Positions 1-10,364 of a DNA stretch of 64,000 nt are shown here, piece after piece; the first letter of the stretch is position 1, and each line of letters starts with the position of its first letter. Source of the DNA: Azorinus chamasolen (lineage: Eukaryota > Mollusca > Bivalvia > Cardiida > Solecurtidae); contig OY755240.1 in NCBI GenBank assembly GCA_963576725.1, positions 14,686,378 through 14,750,377 on the forward strand, in the 5' to 3' direction. The notes under the pieces were generated by a model. It had not been told where the DNA came from. It worked only from the letters and a program-made list of their open reading frames with translations, and did no database searches. The translations under genes and the position numbers were made by a program.

Positions 1-227
1 AAGACGTTTAACTCTGTACAGTAGGTAAAAGGTAAATGTTAGGTACATGTATTACCTGTAGCTGGGTTTTGTTAAGTGCAGTTTCTAAATATGCTTGTTG
101 AGTCATAGGTCTTTAACAAGGTTTGAATTGGTAAGTTGTTTAAGAACACCGGTATATAGGATTTGAGTTTTTGTTGTAACATGGTAGAATAGAACGGAAA
201 TGCATATATTTGAGAGTCCGGTATAAG

Positions 228-478
228 TTGACCCTTTCCTGGTTCTACATTTTGTTCCAAATTCCAATGCCTACTGAATAGTCATGGGCAAGTTGATTGT
301 AACTAGATTGTAGGGGTTGGACGTTGTAACCGCTGAGGAAATTATGAGGGCGGATCTTTCGGTTTCCGTTAGAAAGCGGAATAGATCTCGTGCAGACGGC
401 TCATATAGGACCTGTCCGATCTAGATCCACTCCATTTGCAGATGTGCGAAAGCACCTTCATATGAAGGAAAGAGTTAA
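228..478. mobile_element. P1b palindromic MITE, degenerate
   Basis: The left end reads TTGACCCTTTCCTG and the right end GGAAAGAGTTAA. Inside are the P1b flank landmarks (CCTACTGAATA, GGACGTTGTAACC) and a decayed core with GCAGACGGCTCATATAGGAC. It matches the layout of the better P1b copies at 23320 and 40462. No coding function is visible. Confidence 0.6.
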
Positions 479-546
479 TAGATCCTACCTTTAGATTCTT
501 AGGTACAGGGAACCTTATGAGTATTGGTTCCTGCATTATTATTTTT

Positions 547-1853
547 ATGCCCCCAAAGGCGGGCATATAGTAATCGCATTGTCCGTCCTTCCGTCTGTCC
601 GTCTGTCCGTCCGTCCGTCCGTCTGTCCGTCTGTCCTTCCGTCCCAAATTCGTGTCCGGTCTGTAACTTCTTCATCTATCAATGGATTTCAATATAACTT
701 ACCACAAATGTTCACCAGACAGAGACGATGTGTCGCGTTCAACTCCCAGGTCAATGGGTCAAAGGTCAAGGTCACAGGGTACAATTACTTTGGCACAAAT
801 TTCGTGTCCGGTCTGTAACTTCTTCATCTGTCAATGGATTTCAATATAACTTGGCACAAATGTTCACCACACAAAGACGATGTGTCGCGTTCAACTCCCA
901 GGTCCATGGGTCAAAGGTCAAGGTCACAGGGTACAATTACTTTGTTACAAATTTCGTGTCCGGCCTGTAACTTCTTCATCTATCAATGGATTTCAATATA
1001 ACTTGCCACAAATGTTCACCAGACAGAGACGATGTGTCGCGTTCAACTTTCAGGTCCATGGGTCAAAGGTCAAGGTCACAGGGTACAATTACTTTGTCAC
1101 AAAGTTCGTGTCCGGTCTGTAACTTCTTCATCTATCAATGGATTTCAATATAACTTGCCACAAATCTTCACCACACAAAGACGATGTGTCGGGGTCAACT
1201 CCCAGGTCCATGGGTCAAAGGTCAAGGTCACAGGGTACAATTACTTTGTCACAAATTTCGTGTCCGGTCTGTAACTTCTTCATCTATCAATGGATTTCAA
1301 TATAACTTGGCACAAATGTTCACCACACAAAGACAATGTGTCGCGTTCAACTCCCAGGTCAATGGGTCAAAGGTCAAGGTCACAGGGTACAATTACTTTG
1401 TAACAAATTTTGTGTTTTGCCTGTAACTTCTTTATCTATCAATGGATTTCAATATAATTTTGCACAAATGTTAAACACACTAAGACGATGTGTCGCTTTC
1501 AACTCCCAGGTCCATAGGTCAAAGGTCAAGGTCACAGGGTACAATTACTTTGTCACAAATTTCGTGTCCGGTCTGTAACTTCTTTATGTATCAATGGATT
1601 TCAATATAATTTGGCACAAATGTTCACCACACAAAAGATGATGTGTCGCTTTCAACTCGCTGGTCCATATGTCAAAGGTCAAGATCACAGGGTACAATTA
1701 CTTGTTTATCTGTGAATGGATTTCAAAGGAACCTGGCACAAATGTTCACCACACAAAGACGATGTGTCAACTCCCTGGTCCATGGGTCAAAGGTCAAGGT
1801 CACAGGGTATAATTTTGGGGGCATTTGTCACGTGACTGTGACATCTCTTGTTT
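547..1853. repeat. Tandem repeat array, 152-bp unit, inside an interspersed element
   Basis: About seven to eight units with a 152-bp period run from about 647 to 1806. Each holds GGTCAAAGGTCAAGGTCACA, TTCGTGTCCGGTCTGTAACT and GACGATGTGTCGCGTTCAAC. The left border is GCCCCCAAAGGCGGGCATAT followed by a TCCG/TCTG-rich stretch (576-645), and the right border is TTGGGGGCATTTGTCACGTG. The last two units are shortened. The overlapping 80-residue ORFs are products of the period (152 is not a multiple of 3) and are not genes. Confidence 0.9.
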
Positions 1854-2025
1854 TAGATATGGTCTGTAGATACAGCGTTTTAAGTATACCATTGTATAGA
1901 GAATTTTATGATAATTGAAACAGTCTCTTGTAATTCCAGTGATGGAATGGCTTTGTAATTTTAAAAGTATGCTTATATCATGCGTATTTTATCATTGTAC
2001 AGAGATGAGACTTTAATAAGATATG

Positions 2026-2053
2026 AGTTGAGTTGAGTTGAGTTGAGTTGAGT
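2026..2053. repeat. GTTGA pentanucleotide microsatellite
   Basis: Five to six consecutive copies of GTTGA/GAGTT are visible directly. Confidence 0.85.
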
Positions 2054-2242
2054 AGCATTAACATGTGTTCATATTTGATTAGCCGTTTCTCCATTTGTCG
2101 TTGTGAATTGTTTATGTTATTATATTTATGCTGATGGCGCCTGCTCACTGCAGGACTTGTGCTTATTCGAAACAAACTGCAACTGAAACTAAATAATATA
2201 AAATGGTCAAACTAGTCTCAGCAGTGAATTATGGTTGTTGAT

Positions 2243-2566
2243 GTAAAGCCTCTCTAATGTGACATCCAAAAAGATGTATAATATGGGTCTTAAAAGCAGA
2301 TTGTAGCTTAATCCAGAACGAACATTATGCAAAAATCTCCTGTATGAGCTTTCTGCATTAGTTTCGTCATGCAACTACAGAAAAACCCTCTTATTCGGAT
2401 TTATAGTAGCGAAGAATTAGGTGCCTGCTTAATGCAGAGTGAAAGTCACGCAGAAAGCTCCTAGATGAGCTTTCTGTATAACTTTCACTATGCATCAAGC
2501 TGCCATCTGTCTCCAAGACCGATAGTTATACTCATTTTAGCGTCCGGTTTAGATGGTCTTTACTAT
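2243..2566. mobile_element. Degenerate T4/T5 palindromic MITEs
   Basis: Two adjoining decayed copies. The first (about 2243-2377) has TAAAGCCTCTCTAATG and a GCTTAATCCAG...GAGCTTTCTGCATTA hairpin. The second (about 2378-2566) has CCTGCTTAATGCAGAGTGAA, the tip AGCTCCTAGATGAGCT, and the T4 tail GACCGATAGTTATACT. Ends are eroded. Confidence 0.6.
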
Positions 2567-2594
2567 ACCACACATAAACACATATGAGTGCAAG

Positions 2595-2878
2595 GACCGG
2601 CCGCGTGGCTCAGTGGTAGAACGTCCGCCTGCGACAGACCAAAAGTCGTTAAAAGTTGGTACTAGTAGCTCCATTGTCTACGCTCGACATTAAAGGTGTA
2701 GTTCTAGCACTGGTCAGCCTGGTGTCAGGATAATGTGACTGGGTGTGTGCCCTTACCATGTACCTGCGGCAGGGGTTTTCCAGTGAGGCAGCACTATAAC
2801 TTGTCTCACGCGGGTGCCGTCCGCAAATGACTGAAATACTGCTGGTAGGACGTAAAACACAACTCACTCACTCATTCA
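2595..2878 (+). mobile_element. tRNA-derived SINE, head degenerate
   Basis: The head keeps an RNA polymerase III box A match (TGGCTCAGTGG, in a GGCTCAGTGGTAGAACGTCC context), but box B (GGTTCGANNCC) has been lost. The body has CTGGTGTCAGGATAATGTGA and the tail GACTGAAATACTGCTGGTAG followed by CACTCACT repeats. The tail style is that of bivalve SINEs; I cannot give a database name. Confidence 0.75.
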
Positions 2879-2879
2879 A

Positions 2880-3389
2880 TATAACTGCAAGACAACTATA
2901 ATTACAACTACATGTACATGTATATTTATAAAGTGGTCGTATAAAAAGGGTTTAACTCTACTGATTTTTCTGTCTTCTGTGTTGTGTTGTGTGTGTGGTA
3001 TTCATGACTTTTTTGTCGTTTTTGTCGTTTTGTTGTCTTGTAAAGCATCACTTCTTGAGAATTATTACATTTCCGGCTCATACGTCACATGATGGGACCG
3101 CAATCTGATAATAGGTCTAGATTACTAGGGCCATTCATGAAAATGTTTAAATTTTCACATTTGGACATAGATTAGAATTAGATTCATAATTTGGTGTCTT
3201 GATTACGTAACATGCATTTTCAGAGTCAGCTAACGCAACTGAAACCAAATATTATCGTGGAATGAAACTGATATTGAAAGAAAAAGTGAATGATGTACAT
3301 GCTTTGGCACACTGACTAATAAAAACGTTGACTTCGTATTGTCATATTTTGCGTTAACCTTTGTAAGACCCCGTTTTCCCAAGATAATA
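2880..3389. other. Intergenic stretch, nothing recognised
   Basis: AT-rich unique-looking sequence with a T/G-rich patch around 2965-3045. No ORF with codon structure, splice signals or repeat family could be supported. Confidence 0.5.
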
Positions 3390-3592
3390 CAGTAAAACCC
3401 CTCTATAACGGCCACTAAATTGTGTTAATTAATTGGTATCCATGGCATGTGGCTGCTTAAAGCAATGTGAGAGTAAAACAGAACGCTCCTATAGAAGCGT
3501 TCTGTTTTACTTTCACCTTGCTTTAAGCTTCCACCTGCCTTTAACACAAAATACATGATTTAATTTAGTGGCCGTTATAGAAAGGTTTTACT
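3390..3592. mobile_element. T1 palindromic MITE
   Basis: The inverted ends are CAGTAAAACCCCTCTATAAC and TATAGAAAGGTTTTACT beside TA. The core is a long hairpin built on GGCTGCTTAAAGCAATGTGA with tip CGCTCCTATAGAAGCG. The type is Tc1/mariner-like by its CAGT end and TA target. No transposase is present. Confidence 0.85.
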
Positions 3593-3598
3593 ATAGGG

Positions 3599-3761
3599 TT
3601 AACCCTACTGTAATTTGCAATTTGCGACGGTATATGAGGTTTTTAACGGTTACTTTAACAAATTATTTTAATGGCGACGCCGAAGGTGGAGTCATTAAAA
3701 TAATTTAAGACCGTTAAAAACCTCATATACCGTCGCAAATTCCAAATTGCAGTAGGATTAA
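3599..3761. mobile_element. U1 palindromic element
   Basis: Near-perfect inverted repeat between TTAA sites. The left arm contains ACCCTACTGTAATTTGCAAT and GCGACGGTATATGAGG; the right arm is its complement. The loop holds GCGACGCCGAAGGTGGAG. A second, shortened copy lies at 4451. Confidence 0.8.
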
Positions 3762-4450
3762 CCCTATTCTAACGCAATCTTAACACGAAAAACGACAAAT
3801 TGTTGAGCCGATTTTAACTCAAGTAATATCCTTTGCGCGCGGATGATTAAATGAGTGATTAGGCAAGAAATAGTGCACCAGTTTCTCTCAGATTTCTTAA
3901 AGTAACTGTGTTTTCACCCTGGTTTATATATATACATTTCATTAGTCATGAATAATTGTGCGATAGCTATTCAACTTGCGCAATACATACATTCAATACA
4001 CATTTTGGTAAAGTAACGTCATCTTAGTCTTTGGCGCCATACGGGAAAACGTCGCCTGTAACAATGACTTCACGTTATAACGTTATGTTTGAACTATATA
4101 ATAAATAAGGCCTAATCTGGATCCCAACGCTAAGAGTATCTCAATAATTCTCCACAAGACACATGTGCATATAAGAGACCGTTCAAGTCGTGACAAGGTA
4201 AACAATGGAAAATAACTTGAAATAACGGGCCAAAGTGGAATAGATCTAGATTTATATGTCAAAGTATGCATGAGGATTTATCATTGCTTATAAACAACGC
4301 GCATTGATATATTTACATGCACATGGTGTTATTCGGCCGTTTTCGATTGGTTGAATTTGCGACATATAAAACACTTTTTATATGCCGCAAATTTGGTCAC
4401 ATGAGCCAATCAGATTTCAGGAAATTGACAGATTACGTTAGAATATAGGG

Positions 4451-4566
4451 TTAATCCTACTGAAATTTGAAATTTGCGACGGTATATGAGGTTTTTAACG
4501 GTCGCAAATTATTTTAATGGCGACGCCGAAGGCGGAGCCGTTAAAATAATTTAAGACCGTTAAATG
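4451..4566. mobile_element. U1 element, right arm shortened
   Basis: It shares TTTGCGACGGTATATGAGGT and the GCGACGCCGAAGGCGGAG loop with the copy at 3599. The right arm stops after AAGACCGTTAAA, so only the left terminus is kept. Confidence 0.7.
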
Positions 4567-4655
4567 TATTTTTACAGGTCTTAAAAATGTGCGATCAAAT
4601 TCTCCTGAAATAAAGCCGACCTGCAAAAAAAAACTTCATACCACATGATAATTTT

Positions 4656-4982
4656 ATGGCGTGTCAGGCGTTGCAATATTGTAGAAAATATATATTTATT
4701 GTATAATGCTATATATATTGTATATATGATATGTTTATTGTATAAATTTATATATTTATTGTATATTTTATATATTTATTGTATAAAATATATACTTATT
4801 TTATAATTTTATATATTTATTGTATATTGAATAAATGTATATGTTATACAATAAATATACCTGTATAAAATATACAATAAATATTTAATATATACAATAA
4901 ATATATATTTTTATACAATAAATATATAAAATTATACACTAAAAATATATTTTATACAATATTGCAACGACTGACACGCCAT
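4656..4982. mobile_element. TIR element with an AT-rich tandem core
   Basis: Inverted termini ATGGCGTGTCAGGCGTTGCA and TGCAACGACTGACACGCCAT (one gap/mismatch region) enclose about 270 bp made of TATATTTATTGTATA-type repeats. The repeats read TTTATTGTATA on the left and TATACAATAAA on the right, so the core itself is roughly self-complementary. Confidence 0.75.
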
Positions 4983-5093
4983 AGAAATTGACATCGATCA
5001 TATCGAGTTTAGAACCTGATAAGCGTGTGATTGGTTTGAGAGAAGAAGGGGATCAAAATTATCTCACGTGAGAAGAATATGATCTTTAAACTG

Positions 5094-5298
5094 CAGTACA
5101 AACCTCTCTATAACAGCCTCTAAATTGTGATAATTAGTGAGGATATAGAGCAGGCGGCTGCTTAAAGCAAGGTGAAAGTAAAACAGAACACTCCTATAGG
5201 AGCGTTCTGTTTCACTTTCACATTGCTTTAAGCAGCCACCTGCCTTTAACACAAAATACTTCATGTAATTTAGTGGCCATTATAGAGATGTTTTACTG
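5094..5298. mobile_element. T1 palindromic MITE
   Basis: Ends CAGTACAAACCTCTCTATAA and TATAGAGATGTTTTACTG. The hairpin core GCTTAAAGCAAGGTGAAAGT ends in the exact tip CTCCTATAGGAG (5191-5202). Confidence 0.85.
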
Positions 5299-5340
5299 AA
5301 GAGGCTCGACAAACCTTTACTGATCGAAGTTGGACTCCGT

Positions 5341-5513
5341 TTAACCCTTTCGCTGCCAAATTTTGTCGTCTGCAAACTTTGTCGTCTGCAACAATTATCT
5401 TTTTCTTCTTCATTTTCTGTTTCGAACACAATAATAGTAACAAAGAGTTTGGATCCTGATGAGACGCCGAGTTACTCGGCGTCTCATCTGGATCCAAGCT
5501 GTTTGCCTAGGTA
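5341..5513. mobile_element. P2 MITE, right end lost
   Basis: It starts TTAACCCTTTCGCTGCC, then TTGTCGTCTGC repeats and the hairpin AGTTTGGATCCTGATGAGAC with loop GCCGAGTTACTCGGC. After CTGTTTGCCTAGGTA it runs straight into a P1 element. Confidence 0.8.
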
Positions 5514-5514
5514 T

Positions 5515-5726
5515 TCACTGTTCAATATTCATGTAGATCTAAAGAAAATATTTTTTTCAAGGTTTTTTTTTTATTTGACAGAAATTGTAGAGTCTGAGCC
5601 CAATCGTGTAATAAGCAAACAGAGTAGACCCTCACCAGACGATTCCTACAGGAGCCGTCTAATCTGGGTCTACTCTGTTTGTAAATGCGTGAAAATGCGT
5701 TGATCATATGAGAGAAAAGGGTTCAA
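5515..5726. mobile_element. P1 MITE
   Basis: It contains ATTCATGTAGATC, CAAACAGAGTAGACCC, the tip ATTCCTACAGGAGCC and GTCTACTCTGTTTG, and ends GAGAAAAGGGTTCAA (decayed TTAA). Confidence 0.7.
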
Positions 5727-5789
5727 GACAGATCACTATTTAATCTGCTGCGGACGGATGAGGGATTGTCTTTGCAAACAGTTTGGATA

Positions 5790-6195
5790 CAGATGAGACA
5801 CAGGCTATATGTTAATTCGGAATCTCACCAGGATAAAAACTGTTCAACTTTTTCAACCCGGGAAACGCGTGGATTTGCAAACAGTATAGACCCATATCAG
5901 AGGGATTGTACAGGAGCCTTATGATTAGTGTCTGGACTATATGCCAATCAAAATCATTTCGCAAAGTTGACCCTTTCTTGCAAATAAACACGTTTTCAAT
6001 CGTTTCGCAAACAGAGTAGACTCCTATAGGAGCCGTCTGATTATCCCTTTACTCCATAAATACGCTTTTCTACGCATTTGCAAACAGAGCAGATCCAGGT
6101 TAGGGTCTAATCAGAGTCCGCTTTGTTTGCTTATGATGCATTATAGATGTGATTTCTACAGTTTCTGCTATTGCCAAAATGTATTCTACGTGCTA
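5790..6195. mobile_element. Cluster of decayed P1/P2 cores
   Basis: A P2-like core lies at about 5790-5850 (AACAGTTTGGATACAGATGA). P1-like cores lie at about 5874-5950, 5962-6047 (exact tip CTCCTATAGGAG near 6023) and 6047-6195. The last P1 appears to be the host of the P4 copy at 6196; its other end (TCTTACATGGATATTCACGG) is at about 6480-6515. Confidence 0.55.
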
Positions 6196-6444
6196 TTAAC
6201 CCTTCGCTTGCTATTCACGTCAATATACCTACCTGTAAATAGTGAATACCCAGATGAGACAGCTCCTGCAGGAGCTGTCTCATCAGGGTCTGCACTATTT
6301 ACAAGTTGATTGTGCAATCACTGCACCCAACAGCAGTGATTGCACAGCAAAATACTTGTACGCAGTGAAGATATATGTAATTATACAACAGGGCATGGGT
6401 AAAGAAGGAGACATGTATTTTAAATTCAGCAAGCGAAGGGTTAA
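6196..6444. mobile_element. P4 MITE, full length, nested in P1
   Basis: Flanked by TTAA, with ends CCCTTCGCTTGCTATTCACG and AGCAAGCGAAGGG. The core GTAAATAGTGAATACCCAGA ends in the tip GCTCCTGCAGGAGC. The right half contains GCAATCACTGC and CATGGGTAAAGAAGGAG. P1-type sequence continues on both sides. Confidence 0.85.
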
Positions 6445-6623
6445 AATAAATAAATAATATAATTAATATTCACGATATTAGTATATCTTACATGGATATT
6501 CACGGAGCAAGGGCTAAATATTGCAAACAGTATGCATTCAGCTTTAAGTTAAAGTCTGGGTCTGATCATGCTCAACTTATTCAATCTTTAACTCTTTATA
6601 TTTATAATTCGCCTTTATCTCAT

Positions 6624-6878
6624 TTACTGCCAAATTTTGTCGTCTGCAAACTTTGTCGTCTGCTACAATTTTCATTTGTTTAGTTTTCTTATGTTTTGTT
6701 TAACATTAACAGTAACAAACAGTTTGGATACTGATTAGACGCCGAGTGTTACTCTGATTGCATAGGTAATTACAGATGCGACATTGGCAGCGAAAGCGCC
6801 AAACGCCCAAAACAAACAGGGTCCAGATCAGACGATTCCTGTATGAGCCGCCAGGCCAGTGTCTGTTCTTTGTACGAC
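6624..6878. mobile_element. P2 MITE (decayed) next to a P1 core
   Basis: P2 landmarks are ACTGCCAAATTTTGTCGTCT, AACAGTTTGGATACTGATTA and CATTGGCAGCGAAAG. It is followed at about 6811-6878 by a P1-like core (CAGATCAGACGATTCCTG). Confidence 0.6.
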
Positions 6879-7085
6879 AGACCCCCAGCAAAGCTATTGA
6901 AAAAGTATCCTGATAACGGTTGTAAGTGGACACTTTTGTACGCACGTGATTCTTGTGGTTAAAACCTATCTACCTAGGATTTGAATTGGGTGAACCAAGG
7001 GGAAAACATTTTGTACTCATTTGTGAAATATTCATTTTTAATCAAAATTAAAAGTCTACAACGTACTCTCGTACAAGTAAGATAC

Positions 7086-7256
7086 GTGTACTCGTCTTAC
7101 TACCAAAGTGTCTTCTTACAACCGTTATCAGTACAGTTTTTTCGCATGACCTCAGACAAGTGTCATCGGCTACGCCTCGGACACGTCTTCGGTCATGCGA
7201 ACAAACTGTCCTGATAACGGTTGTAAGAAGACACTTTGGTAGTAAGACTCGTACTG
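7086..7256. repeat. Long palindrome, own family
   Basis: The left arm ACTACCAAAGTGTCTTCTTA is complementary to TAAGAAGACACTTTGGTAGT on the right. An inner hairpin GCATGACCTCAGACAAGTGT pairs with CGGACACGTCTTCGGTCATGC. A partial relative (TCCTGATAACGGTTGTAAGT) lies at about 6911-6945. Confidence 0.8.
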
Positions 7257-7471
7257 TATCTATTACATGTACTGATGGTGTATTGTAGATACGAGTGTAC
7301 AGATTCTACCTGGGAACAGTCCAAGTGTTCATATGGCAAACTGCAATAAATCGTCTAATATTAATGATGTTGTATCGGTATGTAAATTACATGAATATTA
7401 ATGAGGTAAGGAGTTAACGGTTTAACATACTTTCAACGTCAGGTTGTGCCTTTTCATGTGACACAATACCT

Positions 7472-7750
7472 GCGAACTTGCTTGCAACAGCTTGAGTCCT
7501 AGGTTATAAAACGTCCGAGTCTGAGTCGCGAACTTGCCTGCAAACAACTTGGATCCTAGGTTATAACACTTCTGAGTCTGAGTCTGAGATCATTCTCAAG
7601 TATTTGATTGGTAAGATTCTGCGCAAGCTCAGAATCTGACCTATCAGATGCTTGAGGATGATCTCAGACTCGGGCAAAACGTTTTGTAAACTCGGAGCCA
7701 GATGAGACGCCGAGCAGCTCAGAGTCTCATCAGGATCCATACTGTTTGAT
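7472..7750. repeat. S2 palindrome plus a P2 core, with a short duplication
   Basis: A segment with GCGAACTTGC...TCCTAGGTTATAA occurs twice (about 7472-7515 and 7528-7570). The S2 hairpin (CTGAGATCATTCTCAAGTAT ... GAGGATGATCTCAGACTC) follows. A P2-type core (GCCAGATGAGACGCCGAGCA) ends the cluster. Confidence 0.65.
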
Positions 7751-7837
7751 ACTCGGTCAACAGCTTCTCGAACGCTTCATAGACCCGGAAGTAGTCGAAG
7801 TTGCAGCAGATCTGGATTTGAGTAGACACTATTTTAC

Positions 7838-8051
7838 TTAACCTTTAGCCTGCTGAGCAAATTATTTTTACATAAATGTTCATCTACCACATTTTCAAAA
7901 TTCAGCTTATAATCAATTTGTCTACAAAAATGCAACCATGGTGTCAAACAGTTTGGATCCTGATGAGACGCCGAGACACTCGGCGTCTCATCTGGATCCA
8001 AACTATTTGCAAATGTAATAACTTATGCGCCCGCAGCAGGCTAAAGATTAA
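7838..8051. mobile_element. P5 MITE, full length
   Basis: Flanked by TTAA, with inverted ends CCTTTAGCCTGCTG and CAGCAGGCTAAAGA. The core is the P2-type hairpin GTTTGGATCCTGATGAGACG, although the termini differ from P2. A second copy lies at about 39118. Confidence 0.8.
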
Positions 8052-8287
8052 CAGCGGGGGAATGGGTAATGGAATGGACATGCTATATATCCTTAGCACG
8101 CCTGGCGATTTATTCTCTAGTCTGTACAACGGTCTCCATTTCAATGCTAACACGAAATGTTTCTCCATTTCCAATCCACTTAAGCCTGTACTCCGTGAAT
8201 ATTATGAAAAAAAAATACATCATAGCTGAACTTTGTAATGTCTATAGATGTGAGCGAATTGGATGAAAGTAAACCTTGTGAAAGATC

Positions 8288-8440
8288 AGGGTCCATGCTT
8301 ATAAAACGTTTAGTTGAGTCTGAGTTCGTTCTCAAGTTTTTGATTGGTCAGATTTGAGCCTCTGGCTCAAATCTGACCAATCAAAAGCTTGAGAACTCAA
8401 ATCTGACCAATTAAAAGCTTTAGACTCATTTTTGTCAACA
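8288..8440. repeat. S2 palindrome
   Basis: GTTGAGTCTGAGTTCGTTCT, then TTGATTGGTCAGATTTGAGC, with the complementary arm GCTCAAATCTGACCAATCAA and a partial repeat of that arm. It lies just beyond the 3' end of the - strand gene. Confidence 0.75.
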
Positions 8441-8460
8441 TGATAAGGGCTAGAAACATA

Positions 8461-8466
8461 TTTATT
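8461..8466 (-). promoter_or_regulatory. Candidate polyadenylation signal of the - strand gene
   Basis: AATAAA on the - strand begins three bases after the TGA stop at 8469-8471. If used, the 3'UTR would be only some tens of bases long. More distal AATAAA sites exist, so this is a candidate only. Confidence 0.4.
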
Positions 8467-8468
8467 AT

Positions 8469-9470
8469 TCAGTACATGATGTATTGCTGGCCTTCGAATA
8501 TTTTCTCAAACCGTGCAAGAGTGGTTTCTCGCAACAGCTTATCCTTTTTGAGGTGGTCGTTCTTGATTGCATTAAATCGTTCCTTCGACGGGTCATGACG
8601 CTCCTTCCGTTGTTTCTTGAATGCCTCTCTCAATACCCTGTAAGATCTTGTAGAACTGTCATTATTGTTATTATCTGAAATCTCGCTCATTTCTGACACA
8701 GACCCAATACTGGAGCGTGAGCCACGTCTTGAAAGTGACCTTGATCCCGGTCTTGGACTCGTCTGACATGGGCTTAGATCTTGGGGAACGTAAGCTGTAG
8801 GACGGGGTGGAGCCGATTTCCTTCTGGGGCCACTGGCTGGTAAACACCTTAAATCAAAATCATGTGGCCTGTCAGTTGAATAAGCCAAGCTTATCCTTCG
8901 TCTTCTTAAGTATTGTACTGACGTCCTACGGGTCATTCGAACTTTTAAACCTAAACTCATAGGGACAGGGCTTTCAACATCTCTTCCAAATGACCGTTTC
9001 CCAGCAGCAGACATTGGAGCAGTAAGCGGTTTGAGTTCATCTTCGTCTTCAGAATCCGAGGGTAAGTCATCTTGGAATGTTACCCCTGGTGTTTTTGTCT
9101 CGCTGCGGTAATACTGTCGTGGTACGATTTCTATCACCGGACCAGACCACTCGACTTCGCGTTGCATTCGCGGCATCGCCGACTGGCTCCGTCGTAACAA
9201 TTGATATTTTTCTTCATTGAAATCCTGTGATTTTACATCAATTTCTTCCTTGAAGTTTTCAACCACCTTCTTCTCGTATTCATATCTGTCTAGAAAAAGT
9301 CTTGTATGCATCTCTGTCTTTTTTATGAACAAGTCTTTTTTTCTGTCTTCCATGGCATTCGCCGCTCGGACTGGTGTACTATACTCCCGGTTTATTCGCT
9401 GACTGTCCGCTAGATGAAACTTCTGCTTTGACCGTCGCTCGTAGTCCAGTCTACGGACAAGTTCACCCAT
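8469..9470 (-). CDS. Uncharacterised charged, Ser/Arg-rich protein (333 aa)
   Basis: One uninterrupted coding exon. I place the start at the ATG at 9470-9468: the frame can be extended only to a TTG at 9476, and a TGA lies in frame upstream within the same exon. The first ~110 residues are rich in Lys/Glu/Arg and probably helical (AMEDRKKDLFIKKTEMHTRL, EYEKKVVENFKEEIDVKSQ). An acidic patch (SDSEDEDE) follows near 140. The second half has several basic-Ser motifs (RRTS, RRRRIS, RRKS, RRGSRSS) that look like basophilic kinase sites, then a DNNNND run and a Lys/Arg-rich tail (FKKQRKERHDPSKERF). No signal peptide, membrane segment or enzyme motif is seen, suggesting a cytoplasmic or nuclear protein. 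I do not recognise the family. Length, composition and clean upstream splice site argue that it is a real gene. Confidence 0.8.
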   Translation of the reverse strand: MGELVRRLDYERRSKQKFHLADSQRINREYSTPVRAANAMEDRKKDLFIKKTEMHTRLFLDRYEYEKKVVENFKEEIDVKSQDFNEEKYQLLRRSQSAMPRMQREVEWSGPVIEIVPRQYYRSETKTPGVTFQDDLPSDSEDEDELKPLTAPMSAAGKRSFGRDVESPVPMSLGLKVRMTRRTSVQYLRRRRISLAYSTDRPHDFDLRCLPASGPRRKSAPPRPTAYVPQDLSPCQTSPRPGSRSLSRRGSRSSIGSVSEMSEISDNNNNDSSTRSYRVLREAFKKQRKERHDPSKERFNAIKNDHLKKDKLLRETTLARFEKIFEGQQYIMY

Positions 9471-9514
9471 GGCCAATGTTATATCAACAACTCAATCTAC
9501 AGTGTCCTGTCTCT
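9471..9514 (-). promoter_or_regulatory. 5'UTR remainder and splice acceptor of the - strand gene
   Basis: On the - strand a T-rich tract TGTTGTTGTTTTCAG ends at 9513, leaving 42 bases before the ATG. This segment contains an in-frame TGA. It therefore looks like a 5'UTR intron ending just before the start codon, with the first exon further upstream (higher coordinates), not located. Confidence 0.55.
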
Positions 9515-9600
9515 GAAAACAACAACAGAGCAACATCATTATAGTTTAGGAAAATGATTTTCCGAAAGTGCATGTCATGATATTGGTATGAATATGCCCT

Positions 9601-10169
9601 GTACGTTATTGGACTATGGACAATTCTAGAACTGTCCTGTGCGTTTTTAGGAATTTCAATAATGGTGGACAATATTGGAATTCCTAAAGCACGCAGTTAA
9701 GTGTGATTCAAGAATACTCTGCGCGCGTTTTTTGGAATAGTGGACAAAGTTGGAATTCCCCATTTACATTATTTATCACCTAAATGAATTGGATTATTCG
9801 TTACAAATCATTGGGGTTTGAGGGGTTTGTTTGCCGTTGTTGTTGTTTTTCTTCAATTCTATAAAACGCGTGTTTATTACAAATTGTGACTTCATCTAAG
9901 TTATGCCGATTAATATTCAATAGAAACATTGTTTTTAAAAAAATATACAAAAAACAACAAGTTTACCCGCATCCAACTCTATTTCTGGCCAATTAATCAT
10001 AAATAATAAGGGTATTATAACGACACACATCAAAGTATGATTGCCGTGATAATCACATACTGTAATGTAATTTCTTAAATCGCACGGGTCAATCTAGAAT
10101 GGCCGGACATTATTGGATTTCCTAAAACGCGCAGGACAATTCTGGAATAGTCCATATTCCAATAATGCG
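9601..10169. mobile_element. Long-TIR element upstream of the - strand gene
   Basis: The left arm begins GTACGTTATTGGACTATGGA and the right arm ends with the near-complement TCCATATTCCAATAATGCGC. Both arms contain CTGTCCTG(T/C)GCG and ATTCCTAAA-type sequence over about 75 bp. The ~400-bp centre has no ORF. It occupies the likely promoter side of the - strand gene. Confidence 0.65.
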
Positions 10170-10364
10170 CAGAACAAATGTAATATATTGACGAACCCCT
10201 TACTCGATTAATATGCATGTCAGAAATATTTATGTCTTAAATGTAAATTGGATTAATGTTTGTGATGGTAAATAAACACAAAAACACTTAAAGATTGAAT
10301 TACATTTTTGTAGTGTTCATCGATATATAAAGCCAGATCTGATCACACACAACTTGCATGAATT

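Noticed and set aside
728..1578. Overlapping 80-residue ORFs spaced 152 bp apart
   Set aside because: Artefacts of the tandem repeat period.
8469..9476. Start of the - strand gene at the TTG at 9476
   Set aside because: The ATG at 9470 is the first AUG after an in-frame stop; TTG starts are not expected in animal nuclear genes.
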